Of a stretch of 64,000 bases of DNA, positions 56,001 to 64,000 are shown in pieces; within the stretch, counting starts at the first letter, position 1; each line of letters starts with the position of its first letter. Origin of the DNA: Cladocopium goreaui (Eukaryota; Sar; Dinophyceae; Suessiales; Symbiodiniaceae); NCBI GenBank assembly GCA_947184155.2, contig CAMXCT020001421.1, forward strand, positions 89,503-153,502, read 5' to 3'. Position numbers and translations under genes: made by a program. The notes beneath the pieces were generated by a model. It did not search any database, had not been told where the DNA came from, and saw nothing but the letters and a program-made list of their open reading frames with translations.

Positions 56001-59000
56001 TGAACATAGAAGTAAATCCGCAGACTTGTTGTGCGGATGAATCATGTTTAACCACTGCCATTCCCTTGAATGTAGAACCCCAAGCATCACATCACCATAA
56101 TTTCACGATGGTTTACCAACAAAGTTACAGGTTGAATGCTGGAAGGGTTCAGCATGTTCAGACATGGTGCAACTGTTCAAGTTTAATTATGTCTATATAT
56201 TGAAGTTGGAGATTTCAACTTCGATCGAAGGGGTCCAAGGCGACTGGGTAGAGAAGTGTCTGGTTTAGTCCTTGCATAGTCTAGTTGGTTTCAAGGGAAA
56301 ATAAGAGCAGGACACCGAGGTAGTTACCCCAAAATACACAGGGTTCAACTGTACATGTTCCCTGCAAATCGGGATTTTGACAAAGAAGCAGTCAGATTCT
56401 CTGCCGATTCTCCTGACGTGGGCAGACTCTGGGAAAGACCAGGCAACCCCATCAGCTTTGGTCTCCAATTTTGAGACTTGCAACTATAATTTCTCTTGTT
56501 GGTGATAGCCTCTAGTAATCTACCTGTTTGCGAACTGGAAAATCACCATGAATCACCTCTAAATGGACCAGGAACGTTCCATGGCTACAGTAATCACCTA
56601 TAGAAATGGGGCCCTGGAAAATCACCATGTTCCATAGCCCTATGAATCCAAACACTGTCTGAGAAGGTACTTAAGCCTCCAAATTATAGTAAATTATACC
56701 CCAAACACTTCCTGAGAAGGTACTTGGATCCATGTTCCATAGGTCATAGGTAAATCATCATCAAATGGCCGATGAGTTCCAGTTCGAGGTGTGAACTTTG
56801 CGGCCCGCTCCGTGATCTCCCCAGATCCCAATATCGAGCCCTCGGAGTGCCTTGGTCGCTGCGGGGGAAATCTGAGATATGGCCGACGTGTCTGAAAATG
56901 GAAGATACCTCCAAAATTGCTGTTTGAATTTTGGGATGATGCTTAATTGATGATGAAGCAATGGGAAAATTAGGGACTCGATTTTCAGACAAAGCCATAT
57001 CTTTAGAGCAAATTGGCGATGAATCGGAAGTAAAGATCATGATTGAATTCCGATCGTTTCGGGCATGGTTATGTGGTTCCGGATGTAACTTGATGTCTAC
57101 CGTGGCAATGGAATATGAATTATTTATGAATATATTTGCCGGTAGTAAGATGGCTTAGTGAGGAAACAAACATTTGAAGCCAGAGATTTCTGGTATGTCT
57201 CACTGCCAGGTTAGATCACTTTTCATAAGCAACCCAGAACCTTGGGGTTTGCCTCATAGTCGATTGGGTTATTTAGGAGCCCCAGTCATAAGTACTAGGG
57301 CGCCCATTGTAGTAGGATGGCTTCTTGTTCCAACAAGGCTATCTGCTCCTGAGAGTTCAGGCATCGTTTGGTGACCCCCAAAGCTGGTGGTGGGGGTTTG
57401 CCATGACTTGCCGGAGTTTCTTAAATGGGTTTGATACCTGAAAATGGTTAATTTACATGAATTGACCCCCTGAGATATGCTCATGTTTATAGGGAACAAA
57501 TGAACATGAGGTTCAAAACCACCAGATTTTAGGTGGTATTTTTTCAGACCCAGATTTGAAATGGTTCATTTCAGGCTGTCTGGTCTGAAATTTTTGGAAG
57601 GTGTCCTTCCACTTGATCCTACCCTTGGTCAAACGGCCAAGGATTGGAGTTCCAGAGGAGATTGCAGCAGGTTTGTATTACCCAGAGGCCAGGGATGGCC
57701 GCCTGGTTTTGATGGCAGCTTTCACTTGGACATACTTGGAGCAAATTGGTGAATTGTGCCTACAGAATCAGAAACTAGCTATAGAAATAGAAGATGAAGT
57801 GAGCAGGAATTGGTCATGATTTCATATGATTTCTCTATGATTCTAAGATATTCCTCTGGTTGGTGGTTTGGAACCATGGCATTTTATGACTTTCCATTCA
57901 GTTGGGAAGTTCATAATCCCAACTGACCAGTTCCTCCATGGGTCGAGCTGTCGGCGCCAGGTCGCTGCACCGTACAACGTGGAGTGGTTGCGGAAGTTGG
58001 TGATCCGTGGCACACAATATCCTGGAGCTTGCGAGGCGTGGGGGGAAATCCCTAAGAAAAATGGAGGTTATAAAAGTTATGATGGGAAAATCATTTTGAA
58101 ATGGAGGTTTGAATGGGAAAAGCATTGATAAATGGAGATGTTCATGGGAAATCATCTATAAATGGAGCTTTTGATGGGAAAATCATCCACAAATGGAGGT
58201 CTTATAGAATGGGAAAATCATCTATAAATGGGAATCACCTTGCAGCAATGAGAGATGAAGACTGCCTCCGCTTGAGTTTCAGACACGGTATTTTCCCACC
58301 TCGCAGGTGATGGTGCTGGACATCAGCTCAATACCCAACATTTGCAACCCTTCGCACTAGCACGTCACTTCGATCCCAGAAACTAGAAAAAGACATATAT
58401 AGATATATAGATATATATCCCGTATGATCCATTCCTAAAGTGAACATATCCCAAAAAGGTAAGATGTAGTGGTGTTCGAACGATAACAAAACGACAGCAA
58501 ATTCAATCAATAATAAATGGTGGCGACAACATGTCCATGTGCCAACTTGTCTTACATATCCCATATGTATCCATATGTGCCATGGTCAAAACCTTAATAG
58601 TTATCCCTGTTCATGTCCACTTAACTCCCCATGAAATCCACTCAAATCCCCATGAAATCAGTGGTGCAACTCCCATGAAATGTGCTGAACAACATCTCCA
58701 TTGGCTCCACCGAGCTGCGTCATGGCAGGTGCATAAACCGAACCCGGACGGAGGCAAAGTCATCATCCTCCTGCGGCTACTCGATGAGGTCGGAGCGTTC
58801 AGCTTCAGTTCCAGGGATTTCCAGGGCGATCGCCCGTTGTAGTTCTTGAATTAAATGAAAAAACATGGGAACATCTATAGTCTTATGATTTCTTTATATT
58901 TGTTTGATGTCTTGTGTTTTATCGACAATACACGAGTTTTACAGATAGCATGAAGCAGATGTTATGGTGATGACCAGATGACCAGATGTCATTTTTTGAT

Positions 59001-62000
59001 CTGATCCATTCAAGGAATCAGAGCGAACGGAGTAGATCCCGATCGACACAAAGAAATCACATCTAATTGGGTGAAGGAAGCTATAGTAAATATATATATA
59101 TATGTCAAATCTACTGTAGAGTCTTAAAAAAAAACACTTTCAAAATTTCACTACTGAGGAGGATCGAAAACGGCTACAAAACTGGTATCACACTTCCTCT
59201 GATCCAGGATTAAGGGATCCACATCGATCCAGTGAAGGCTCTTAGGGAAAGCATCCACGGAGAGTTTCGGAACCGAGTTGTAGACGTCCTGAAAACTCTG
59301 CTCCTGGCTGATCTGATGATTGACACTCCGTGGCTGGTTAGCCGGTGGACGTTGGGACTTGAGAGCTTGAGATCTTGGGACCAGCAGGACCAGCAGATTA
59401 AGATTTAAGTCAGTTCTAGGAATGATCCAATTGATGTCCTTTACCAACCACTCGTTTTCGTTAGTGAATTTGGATGGGTTCCCTTATTGAACAACCGTTA
59501 GTCACAGGATGGCAAAGGATGTTGATTGGCCTTGTTCAAGGATTTAGATCTATGGGAAAGCCAATGGAAAGCCGAAAAAATCTGGGGGCGTTTTGCGGCT
59601 AAGCATGCACCGGGTTTCTTGTTAGCTTCTCCCAACCATTGAAGACGGACAAGCTCAACAGGAGAAAAGAGAATTGCTGGCGAAGCAACTCATCAGCGAC
59701 GTCAGGACGTCGCTTCTCTTGGGCCGTTCTAAATCCTCTGGTGGTGGTTAATCAATGGATTTGGTGTAGCTAACAAATACAGAGAAATTCAACTACATGG
59801 CTTTATACCCAAAAGATATGAGTAGATACCCTAACAACTATGTGTAAGCAAGTTAGATGAGGAAACGATACACAATAATTTCTTGATTGGGGACGCTTCT
59901 CCCATTTTTTCCGGACGTTGGTCACAAGTTGGTTGGAAACTCTTAGATTAAGGGTCGGTCTGCTGTTGGATGACGCATCTCAAATGTGTTTTTCGTGAGG
60001 GAAGGACGCGGTTTCCCCCCCCAAAGTGTGGGGATGCTGTCAAAATCCATCAGGAATCGATGATGGTGTCAATTCTCATGTTTGATTGTCGGATAAATGT
60101 CGTTCATCTGCCTAAGTCGGGATTTCACCACCATTCCGGGCGGGAGAGCCTTCCAACTACATCCCAGACTTGGTATACAATGTGTGCCTCCATGGTGTAG
60201 CTAAAACCATTGTTTCCCCTACAGTTTTCCGTTCTCTATCTAGCTCAAGCTAGTGAGTAACCCGTCCCTCTCAGAAGATCTGAGAAGAACTTTGCTGCAT
60301 TCCACCAGGGTTTCGAGTTTTTTTCTTGGAAGGGATGATAACTACCACGAGAGGCTCGCACCTGGCTATGTTTTTTGTCAACAAACCATGGAAATCGATA
60401 CCCCTAATTCTTCTTGGGAAAATCCATGAAAAATCCACGGAACATCTGCTTGGTGGTTTCAAACATGTGTGTTTTCAACCGCTTTTTGGGATGATATTTA
60501 ACATGATTTAACCCACCTCCCCAAGTTAAGAAGTCCGAAAAGTGGTTGTTGCTGGTTCACAAGCCCTTAATAAACCCTTATTATCCCACTGTATCCCACT
60601 ATATCATCCGTAATATCCCCCGTAAATCCCATATGAATCCCACAACTCTGGGTGAATTACAACGACCTCACTGTTCTCCCTCACTGGAATCATGGGTTAG
60701 ATATGGGAAATCATCCCCAAGTGGCCTTAATTCAGCTTAGTGAATTATTACAATTTACCCAGACAAATCTACCATTTTCCCAGCATAGGTCACCAACCCT
60801 CTTCCCCAGGAGCGGAAAACCGCCCTATACCGTCTTTCGCCACCTCAGAGACGGTGCCCGGGGTCCATACTATGATACTGTTTGTTTATATTAGATGTCA
60901 CTGTACAATGTATGTCTCACGTATTTTGTATAGATTTTGTGTTGTGTAGTATGTTTTGTGTATTGTGTATCACATATATATATATATATCACATCACATA
61001 TATATTATAGTATGCCATACTATATTATGTTAGTTTATTTATATGTATATAAGATGATGTTTATCTACCAATCCTTTGGACAATTGGAAATTGAGTGTTT
61101 CGTTGGAATGTGCATCTCCGTTGCCATGTGATTGGCTACTGGATTCTATCCCATAATGATCTCAAAAATAGTTTATCCCATGATAACCACTCATTTTCCA
61201 CAATGATTCAATATGTTTTAACGATAATCCCAACATAATCCATAATGATATGATTACACAATTCTCCCTGAACGTTGGGAATATTATCAAATATTCAACA
61301 ATCATCCCAACTCTCAGGGAGAATTATGGACCATAATCCCATGCGCCAGGTGATCCTTTGCTGGTGAATCGTCAGCCCACGTTGCACAAACCTGGCATCA
61401 TGGCCCACACCGCCAAGGTGACCTTGGGCTTCGGAAGCTACCCTTTGGTACACTAACATAGCTATGGAGCTATGGAAAATCACTAATCATAGTGGGTAAA
61501 TGTAAATCAACTATGTATGTGTTAAATTACCAGAGGGTTTTTCGGGAAATCCCCATCAACCAATGGAGGTTTATAGCTGGGAAAGTGGGGATTTTTTTCT
61601 GGAAATTCGATGGATTTAGCTAGAGGTTTCGCAAGAAATACGGTGGTGAAGCTCCGTGCCATGGAGGTTTTGAATGCTGGGAAGATCCTGGAAAATGAAG
61701 GAGGTTCCGATGAGTTTTCCTGTGTTATGTTTGATTACCAGAGGGTAAAACATGTAAAAACCTATGTCCATGGTGGGGCTTACACCCTACATTGTGATTT
61801 TTTAATAGGGAAAGTGAGGTTCAATAATATGAGATTTGAGGGTACCCAATTTTCACACCCAGCTGGGTGTTTTTGTTGGGCATTTGTTGGGCCACTGCGA
61901 GGCCTGGGGTTGGTTTCTCCACCCACGTTGGGCCAACGACTGGTGATCAACAGCGCAGGGATTGTACGGAAATCAGCATGGAAAGCCCATACAGCATGGT

Positions 62001-62799
62001 TGTATCAAGCAGGAAAATCATTGTTTGTTTTTGTTTGAACCCCATATTGAATTGCAAGGGTGTAGGGTGACTCTTGGCAAAGCTTCCCCATGAAAATGAA
62101 ACCAAAGGATCATTGTCAGAAGGGGTTTGACATCACAGGCCGTATTGAAACCGATATGATCAACGATGGGATGCTTCAGGTACCATGTTTTCAGACAAAC
62201 CCGTAAATAAGTTAATGCTGTGAAAATAAATAAATAAATCAAATATCCGCATGAAATCCCATTAACTCCATTGATTATGGTTCATTAGATTCCATCAAAT
62301 ATCCCATCGTTTGTATCCCTATCTTCCATCCCTCATTAAATCACAATGAAAGCATGTCATAAACCCATTAGAATAGATAGATACATACATACATACATAT
62401 ATATAATAATAATAATAATTATAATAATTATAATAATATTATATTATATATACAGTATATATATAATTATATATATATATACATATATATGTATATATAT
62501 GTATATATATATATACATATATATGTATATATATATATGTATATATATATACATACATATATATGTATATATATATATACATGTATATATATATATGTAT
62601 ACATATATATGTATATACATATATATGTATATGCATCATTTTTATCCCCATTGCATCCCCATTATATCCGCATTAAATCACCATTAAATCACCATTAAAT
62701 CACCATTAAATCACCACTAATCACCCACAGAGTCCACAACTTCGAGCGTTCAGCAGTGTTCAGGTGCTCCAGCGAGAGTCCACGATTCGCCTACACTAC
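46857..62799 (+). CDS. POLR1A: Split gene for the largest subunit of RNA polymerase I (central exons)
   Basis: Short exons join in phase to the conserved core of the largest RNA polymerase subunit, the enzyme that makes precursor rRNA in the nucleolus. Order of motifs: [115 protein letters not shown]. The combination [28 protein letters not shown] is that of Pol I; Pol II and III have GKEGR(L/F)R instead. The metal-binding NADFDGD loop should come next but is beyond what I can place. N-terminal exons were not identified. A Copia element lies antisense in the intron 47569-56788. Donors GT and GC, acceptors AG. Confidence 0.8.
47556..47568 (+). CDS. POLR1A: Pol I largest subunit 13-nt microexon: MMGKR
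   Basis: ATGATGGGAAAGC between acceptor CATGAAG and donor GTCAGG. It supplies exactly the MMGK-R missing between the flanking exons, and the phase (0 to 1) matches both neighbours. The last Arg codon is completed by the next exon 9.2 kb away. Confidence 0.7.
48053..48057. repeat. Copia target-site duplication, left
   Basis: CCGGG immediately outside the left LTR; repeated at 55897-55901. Confidence 0.85.
48058..48221 (-). repeat. Copia 3' LTR
   Basis: 164 bp, TGAAGG...CTTGCA on the + strand (TGCAAG...CCTTCA in element sense), identical to 55733-55896. Confidence 0.95.
48222..48233 (-). promoter_or_regulatory. Copia polypurine tract
   Basis: AAATGGGGGCCA in element sense, abutting the 3' LTR; would prime plus-strand synthesis. 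Confidence 0.7.
48357..51305 (-). CDS. Copia integrase C-terminal part, reverse transcriptase and RNase H
   Basis: 982-residue frame; genuine coding begins near 51140 where the integrase is resumed ([15 protein letters not shown] holds the last Glu of the DDE triad). RT motifs: [32 protein letters not shown] (first Asp), [26 protein letters not shown] (HVDD box). RNase [26 protein letters not shown], and MLANSLTK, where the usual final Asp is Asn. No stop over 2.9 kb. It carries out reverse transcription in virus-like particles. The upstream integrase is in another frame. Confidence 0.9.
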   Translation of the reverse strand: MGKCWWSILPKILMRNNTKNSLRDIGSLTLGCLKSCGVMLKVHGGLGNWMRLLLKRMFTSCDAHWHLSPLERSVGWIKEFLSKQIHEQADMTTTSALAAAIFAWNQREPVRGFSPFQHALGQAPDLDGRFFETPVGGLPVGAMENPEGELAQRQNLRLQAEEKFVRWQAKDRVDRALNSKGRKLPEFFPGDLVFFWRSCIKKNQDGTRIQTGTVGGYAGPARILALETRHDDDGKLKGSSVVWLVRNNRLLKASIQQLRRASQRETVMHELERPPELPWTMTELAKPLGREEFDDISHEAMPAHVEDETPRYWVEPPAKRLRKKTADSVFRPQASEAASSSAGPVRREPQQHRTDPYPSLLAEQEQHTAYWADETAAISIELALPQSRNGWKQMAKDPQAYLASMMKRKAVEVHERHMDEDTKSKFREAKQTEMNKFLKSEAIEALPPHLQPSRQQAMQMRWLLTWKVDGDGKTVPKARIVILGYQDPAYEHRVTYAPTTTRHTRQTMLQFAASQGWWAWKGDVAAAFLQGRECKEDLFCIPTPELCELLQIPKESVAKLRKTCYGLVQAPYEWYETVKEYLLSIGYTQLGSDPCAWVLKQKGKVHAVISGHVDDFMFVADPQDPIWLESKREIQNHFRWGEFEENRFTQCGVQIARQDDGGFHLSQERYMEHVKEIPMSQERRRDRKSPTTEHEKTLLRGILGAMSWHCSQVGFRFSAYVSLSLSEVPISTVEHVLQANSLLYKMKGASHEPLRIHPIPLDEVEMFAWSDASSQNRQGGYSTKGIFVGAASKKLNEGEVAQVSPMFWQSSKITRVCRAPGAAEARAIVDAEDILYLIRYQWAELLGYSPCLRDPDAMVAKVKGTLITDSRSVYDKLQRPYISPTGESKRIDIELLAVKESEMYTQLQVRWVNSEAMLANSLTKRGEDHQMQRYVACRQVWRVVEDPEMFSGKKLKQQKRDLLDIEKAAGNPKDSEVTNANV
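51121..52308 (-). CDS. Copia methyltransferase-like C-terminal part, zinc region and integrase
   Basis: Frame between the TAA at 52309-52311 and a TGA at 51121-51123. The first about 130 residues ([18 protein letters not shown]..., [20 protein letters not shown]) continue the methyltransferase-like module of the preceding frame. A Cys/His-rich stretch follows (HHMKNSCHG ... CNCRWF ... CPKC). The integrase follows: zinc domain LIHSATGH...CDVCEE, and catalytic core with Asp in VLVDCAVW and Asp in LRCDAEG. The third catalytic residue lies in the next frame, so at least one shift near 51125 must be bypassed for an active enzyme. Confidence 0.82.
   Translation of the reverse strand, partial: TRDLKDKQREARKQHIGGLVVAYHARTLGSEVHWEWSRRCRAWKWKLIDNMRQHMKTQTAVVGGCRVGLVDERTGKVVGKEWRVETTNGDFAQRIHIPCLKEACQKEHTPCEGRLTRQSAFYPQQMARHVIHHMKNSCHGVEDMGGLFMKGAHQTHDYQPGQCNCRWFRDGGLMQVCPKCQLSWEPPKSVKGSHEVFVGDDGDNPEGMEEDNPENPEQRHDPEDPGNVWDEREKKDWERKLKLIHSATGHGSVASLVDALKKRGAAPKVIQLAREFVCDVCEERKRPNPRRVSTLEVIPKRWRVVLVDCAVWRHPKTGKRAVIGLCMDQGSRFLVGKVLVEHTTQNPNAEQYQKFFEGHWEPYFGVPEVLRCDAEGTWRSRKLDEAFAKKNVYIV
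52309..52690 (-). CDS. Copia methyltransferase-like module, N-terminal part
   Basis: Only this end of a longer open frame is genuine. It reads [20 protein letters not shown] then [37 protein letters not shown], and [28 protein letters not shown] resembles an AdoMet-binding motif I, and [10 protein letters not shown] resembles the PCQxFS catalytic motif of C5-cytosine methyltransferases with Cys kept and Pro replaced by Glu. Such a segment is common in dinoflagellate Copia polyproteins as I recall them. Activity is not established. Ends at an in-frame TAA just after NQRNDQ. Confidence 0.6.
52683..53507 (-). CDS. Copia accessory region: SAP-like and ExoX-like segments with coiled coil
   Basis: 274 residues in a frame different from both neighbours. 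[16 protein letters not shown]...[11 protein letters not shown] resembles a SAP DNA-binding helix-turn-helix. [25 protein letters not shown] resembles the small C-terminal domain of ExoX-type exonucleases (GxxxGxTFxEIxxxxPDYxxW). Residues about 215-250 ([20 protein letters not shown]) form a coiled coil. It ends EEIEVEES at a TAG; the next frame resumes with acidic DEDFENL, so a single-base change probably separates them. The role in the element is unknown. Confidence 0.6.
   Translation of the reverse strand: MLMAYPSNIKVTMQGEKMKPHYQCTKSECVQELLQYQVVAHKDLTLQELRVLLREARKKEGIIAPREDNTIMEEIKKGKLDTLRRMCAARDIGINSKTTVGEMRLALRQWLIESGTGDTTYEIGQHAGATFNEIMHNKPDYIQWAIKEVQTAPQADWRLMQLARWATKMQHNTDLWKDEEVYVTKEIKQSLATKMKPAGQAGPPPMPSTATSSQENVQANDMMNMMKTMMGQIQVLSQELQEVKSSRAGSSYSAKTRKTTSTNGGFEEIEVEES
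53776..55662 (-). CDS. Copia gag with CCHC knuckle and aspartic protease
   Basis: 628 residues from an ATG 70 bp inside the 5' LTR. Gag region at residues about 10-270 ([20 protein letters not shown]...), an acidic stretch, then [14 protein letters not shown] (C-x2-C-x4-H-x4-C, near 54440-54483) and a protease with [11 protein letters not shown] near 54221-54235 (DGGA where the classical motif is D[ST]GA). Gag packages the RNA; the protease cuts the polyprotein. Ends at TAG 53776-53778. The same frame stays open downstream, but coding resumes in another phase near 53510. Confidence 0.88.
   Translation of the reverse strand: MTVTRTRDGVPGWSGDPSTWLEFKQAARLYVASTKVENRYTCGPKIAAELTGAAKTAITGKKSTWLSDASGAETLLQYLQSTIGEPALPEVGNFMRQYFKVLKRKRGEAMTAFCVRHREEYERMCRSLARMVREHKQGHGKKAASVGTKTNSEPAPSQPPPSQTGADDNLEGDDPSTSAAGNSDGNTWQANPWWSSSYYGWQSGWGWHQPWGSWSYDKWYDEGSKTALSTVSECEDEDKVEILPDAVLGWFLLEKSGLDTLEKSVIQGEIKGDFTLAGVEHALRSHWSDDQIRKRDGDAKHVAAFQDEDEDPPSDEDEALTEEMTPEEMSWYQEAKADEYKAYAQFQQAKRTLKEARARQHEVKLARKYYKVSSTSSSLGGKTFSGSRPVKGPCFKCGAMGHQAKECPKREERAQLVSEAEELAEYTTYFTVDDESVHGQEGTIKDTMNGNCDELAMTAQSMPPTTLEAIHQGKAIIDGGATKTMASVYALEKLSQANMDKRGESGVAKVDGHNRPIFGFGNSQKAKCLSTCIMKIPNQNQPMNLQVHVVDEGQAPVLLSVDTLRKLGAVIDFTKDQAVFSKVAPDVVVQLERSQTGHQLLPLSEDFCSQGRKLSREICSLESLVIQE
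55719..55732 (-). promoter_or_regulatory. Copia primer-binding site, probably initiator tRNA-Met type
   Basis: CGGTAGCGGAGCTC follows the 5' LTR directly and matches 9 of 12 bases of the plant Copia site TGGTATCAGAGC. Confidence 0.5.
55733..55896 (-). repeat. Copia 5' LTR
   Basis: 164 bp, identical to 48058-48221. Confidence 0.95.
55897..55901. repeat. Copia target-site duplication, right
   Basis: CCGGG, matching 48053-48057. Confidence 0.85.
56789..56846 (+). CDS. POLR1A: Pol I largest subunit exon: VISPDPNI
   Basis: Acceptor TTCGAG, donor GTGCCT (56847). Reads [19 protein letters not shown] once the first codon is completed by the microexon. One of the most conserved stretches of the family. 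Confidence 0.8.
57642..57687 (+). CDS. POLR1A: Pol I largest subunit exon: IGVPEEIA
   Basis: Acceptor GCCAAG, GC donor (GCCAGG) at 57688. Reads [15 protein letters not shown], continuing the previous exon exactly as in the family. Confidence 0.78.
57856..57930. mobile_element. Miniature element, family 2, shortened
   Basis: CTGGTTGGTGGTTTGGAACC at the left, AATCCCAACTGACCAG at the right; lies in the 273-bp intron between two Pol I exons. Confidence 0.55.
57961..58030 (+). CDS. POLR1A: Pol I largest subunit exon: [12 protein letters not shown]
   Basis: Acceptor GCGCCAG. Reads [20 protein letters not shown] then PGA. The GC donor at 58031 (GCGAGG) keeps phase with the next candidate exon; a GT at 58038 is an alternative. 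Confidence 0.78.
58246..58287 (+). CDS. POLR1A: Pol I largest subunit exon, tentative
   Basis: Acceptor TTGCAG, donor GTATTT. Reads [14 protein letters not shown] in phase, fitting the poorly conserved strand segment after PGA. A 16-nt candidate (58715-58730) could bridge to the next exon but is speculative. Confidence 0.45.
59151..59447 (-). other. 98-codon minus-strand ORF of unknown status
   Basis: Open from 59447 to 59151 with protein-like composition ([20 protein letters not shown]). No family recognised, and it lies antisense within the Pol I gene; may be chance. Confidence 0.2.
60810..60853 (+). CDS. POLR1A: Pol I largest subunit exon: RHLRDG
   Basis: Acceptor TTCCCCAG, donor GTGCCC. 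Reads [15 protein letters not shown], matching the family VxRHLxDGD motif. Phase 1 at the end matches the next exon. Confidence 0.75.
61350..61417 (+). CDS. POLR1A: Pol I largest subunit exon: NRQPTLHK
   Basis: Acceptor GCGCCAG, donor GTGACC. Reads [20 protein letters not shown] then [10 protein letters not shown] lines the active-site cleft and is nearly invariant in all cellular RNA polymerases. Confidence 0.85.
61439..61538. mobile_element. Miniature inverted-repeat element, family 1
   Basis: TACCCTTTGGTACACTAACA ... TGTTAAATTACCAGAGGG, starting 21 bp after the NRQPTLHK exon. Confidence 0.6.
62385..62640. repeat. (TATA/GTATATAT)n microsatellite
   Basis: ATA/TAA repeats then ATATATGTAT units; open frames on both strands are artefacts. 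Confidence 0.95.
62764..62799 (+). CDS. POLR1A: Pol I largest subunit exon: TIRLHY (last one found)
   Basis: Acceptor TGTTCAG, donor GTGCCA. Reads [12 protein letters not shown], completing AK-V as in the family's ARVLxxExTIRxHY. The next exon should hold NADFDGDEMN; I did not find it before 64000. Confidence 0.72.
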
Positions 62800-63294
62800 G
62801 TGCCAGTCTCAGCTGGATTTAACTACCAGAGATAGGATGCAATGGCTATATATTTGCATCGTATGATACATGATTCATATGATGTAATGCATGTATACAT
62901 GTATATGTGTATATATGTATATATGTATATATATATATATATATGGTCCCGTCCTCCGTCTCTCCACCCCCCCCCCATGGGTTGGGTCCCCAGGTAGTAG
63001 CCCCAATTCCCTTCTATTTGCAAGCTATTGGCAGCATTTCTGAGGTCCAGCTTCGTATTTGCTAGGTCTTTGCAGCATTTCTGACTACCAGCCTCGCATT
63101 TACTAGGTACATGCTACCTTTTAGGCGACCTACGTAGCACACATACTCCTTCAAAGTACCTACGTGCTACCTAGAGTCATACTATTATGTGCTATGTATC
63201 TACTGTATCTACTTCTGTGACTACCTGTGTACTCTGACAACAGACGACCCTCTGTGAACATATAACCGTCCTACCATACATGCAAGAATGCCAT

Positions 63295-63650
63295 ACAATA
63301 CATACATACCATACAATACATACATACCATACAATACATACATACCATACAATACATACATACCATACATACCATACATACCATACATACCATACATACC
63401 ATACATACCATACATACCATACATACCATCCATACCATCCATACCATACATACCATCCATACCATCCATACCATCCATACCATACATACCATCCATACCA
63501 TCCATACCATCCATACCATCCATACCTACATACCATACCTACCATACCATACCTACCATACCATACCTACCATACCATACCTACCATACCATACCTACCA
63601 TACCATACCTACCATACCATACCTACCATACCATATACCCACCATACCAT
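63295..63650. repeat. CATAC(C)-type tandem repeat
   Basis: ACATACCATACAATACAT then ACCATACAT, ACCATCCAT and ACCATACCT units. Confidence 0.95.
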
Positions 63651-64000
63651 ACCACACCCCCACCACACCACAGGGGGGGGAGGGGGACAGTGCCACACCC
63701 CCACCACACCACAGGTGGGGGGAGGGGGAAGATCTCATATGGGACCAGTATATGGGACCCATCCACCACACCACAGGGGGGGGAAGGGGGACAGTGCCAC
63801 ACCCCCACCACACCACAAGGAGGGGAGGGGGAAGATCTCATATGGGACCAGTATATGGGACCCATCCACCACACCACAGGGGGGGGAGTGGGACAGTGCC
63901 ACACCCCCACCACACCACAGGGGGGGAAGGGGAAGATCTCATATGGGACCAGTATATGGGACCCATCCCATATGGGGGGGGGAGGGGGGGGGTGGCAGGG
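63650..64000. repeat. G-rich minisatellite of about 102 bp, 3.4 copies, running off the edge
   Basis: Units share AAGATCTCATATGGGACCAG, TATATGGGACCCATCC, CACCACACCACAGGGGGG and ACAGTGCCACACCCCCACC, starting near 63729, 63832 and 63933. Confidence 0.9.

Noticed and set aside
63192-63913. Minus-strand ORFs rich in Trp, Tyr, Gly and Met
   Set aside because: Produced by CATACC and G-rich tandem repeats.

Overview
The window reads as nuclear DNA of a dinoflagellate, most likely Symbiodiniaceae or a close relative. The evidence is a LINE carrying the RIGEAxxPGP linker, a Copia element of the dinoflagellate type, very short exons (13-140 nt) joined across GT, GC and GA donors with AG acceptors, and AT-rich spacers full of simple repeats and small inverted-repeat elements. 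Everything rests on reading the sequence by eye; exon models are inferred from conserved motifs, reading phase and splice signals.

Layout. (1) 1-9342 (+): the 3' part of a LINE. Its reading frames encode the C-terminal half of a C5-cytosine methyltransferase fused to a long unknown region, an ORF1-like coiled-coil protein, an AP-type endonuclease, and a reverse transcriptase with a CCHC knuckle and RNase H. (2) about 10.5-23.2 kb (+): a split host gene for an amino-acid/auxin permease family (AAAP, SLC38-like) transporter, about 15 short exons, with introns full of TA-flanked miniature elements. (3) 23.2-46.8 kb: mostly repeats. These are an ACAT/TGCA microsatellite, a 560-bp TIR element, GATA-type repeats, an array of a roughly 200-bp unit with a palindromic core, and a 55-bp satellite of about 30 copies. 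Isolated exon-like pieces of unknown genes lie among them. (4) 46.9-62.8 kb (+): central exons of a split gene for the largest subunit of RNA polymerase I ([36 protein letters not shown]), including a 13-nt microexon. The gene runs off both ends of what I can follow. (5) 48058-55896 (-): a complete Ty1/Copia element with identical 164-bp LTRs and a CCGGG target duplication, sitting inside one intron of the polymerase gene in antisense. Its pol contains SAP/ExoX-like and methyltransferase-like modules between protease and integrase, and its frame is broken in several places. (6) 62.8-64.0 kb: microsatellites and a G-rich minisatellite of about 102 bp.

Together: two host genes on the + strand have introns swollen by miniature elements and, in one case, a whole LTR element. 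The two retroelements are unrelated classes, but each carries a methyltransferase-related module, which is the most striking theme of the window.
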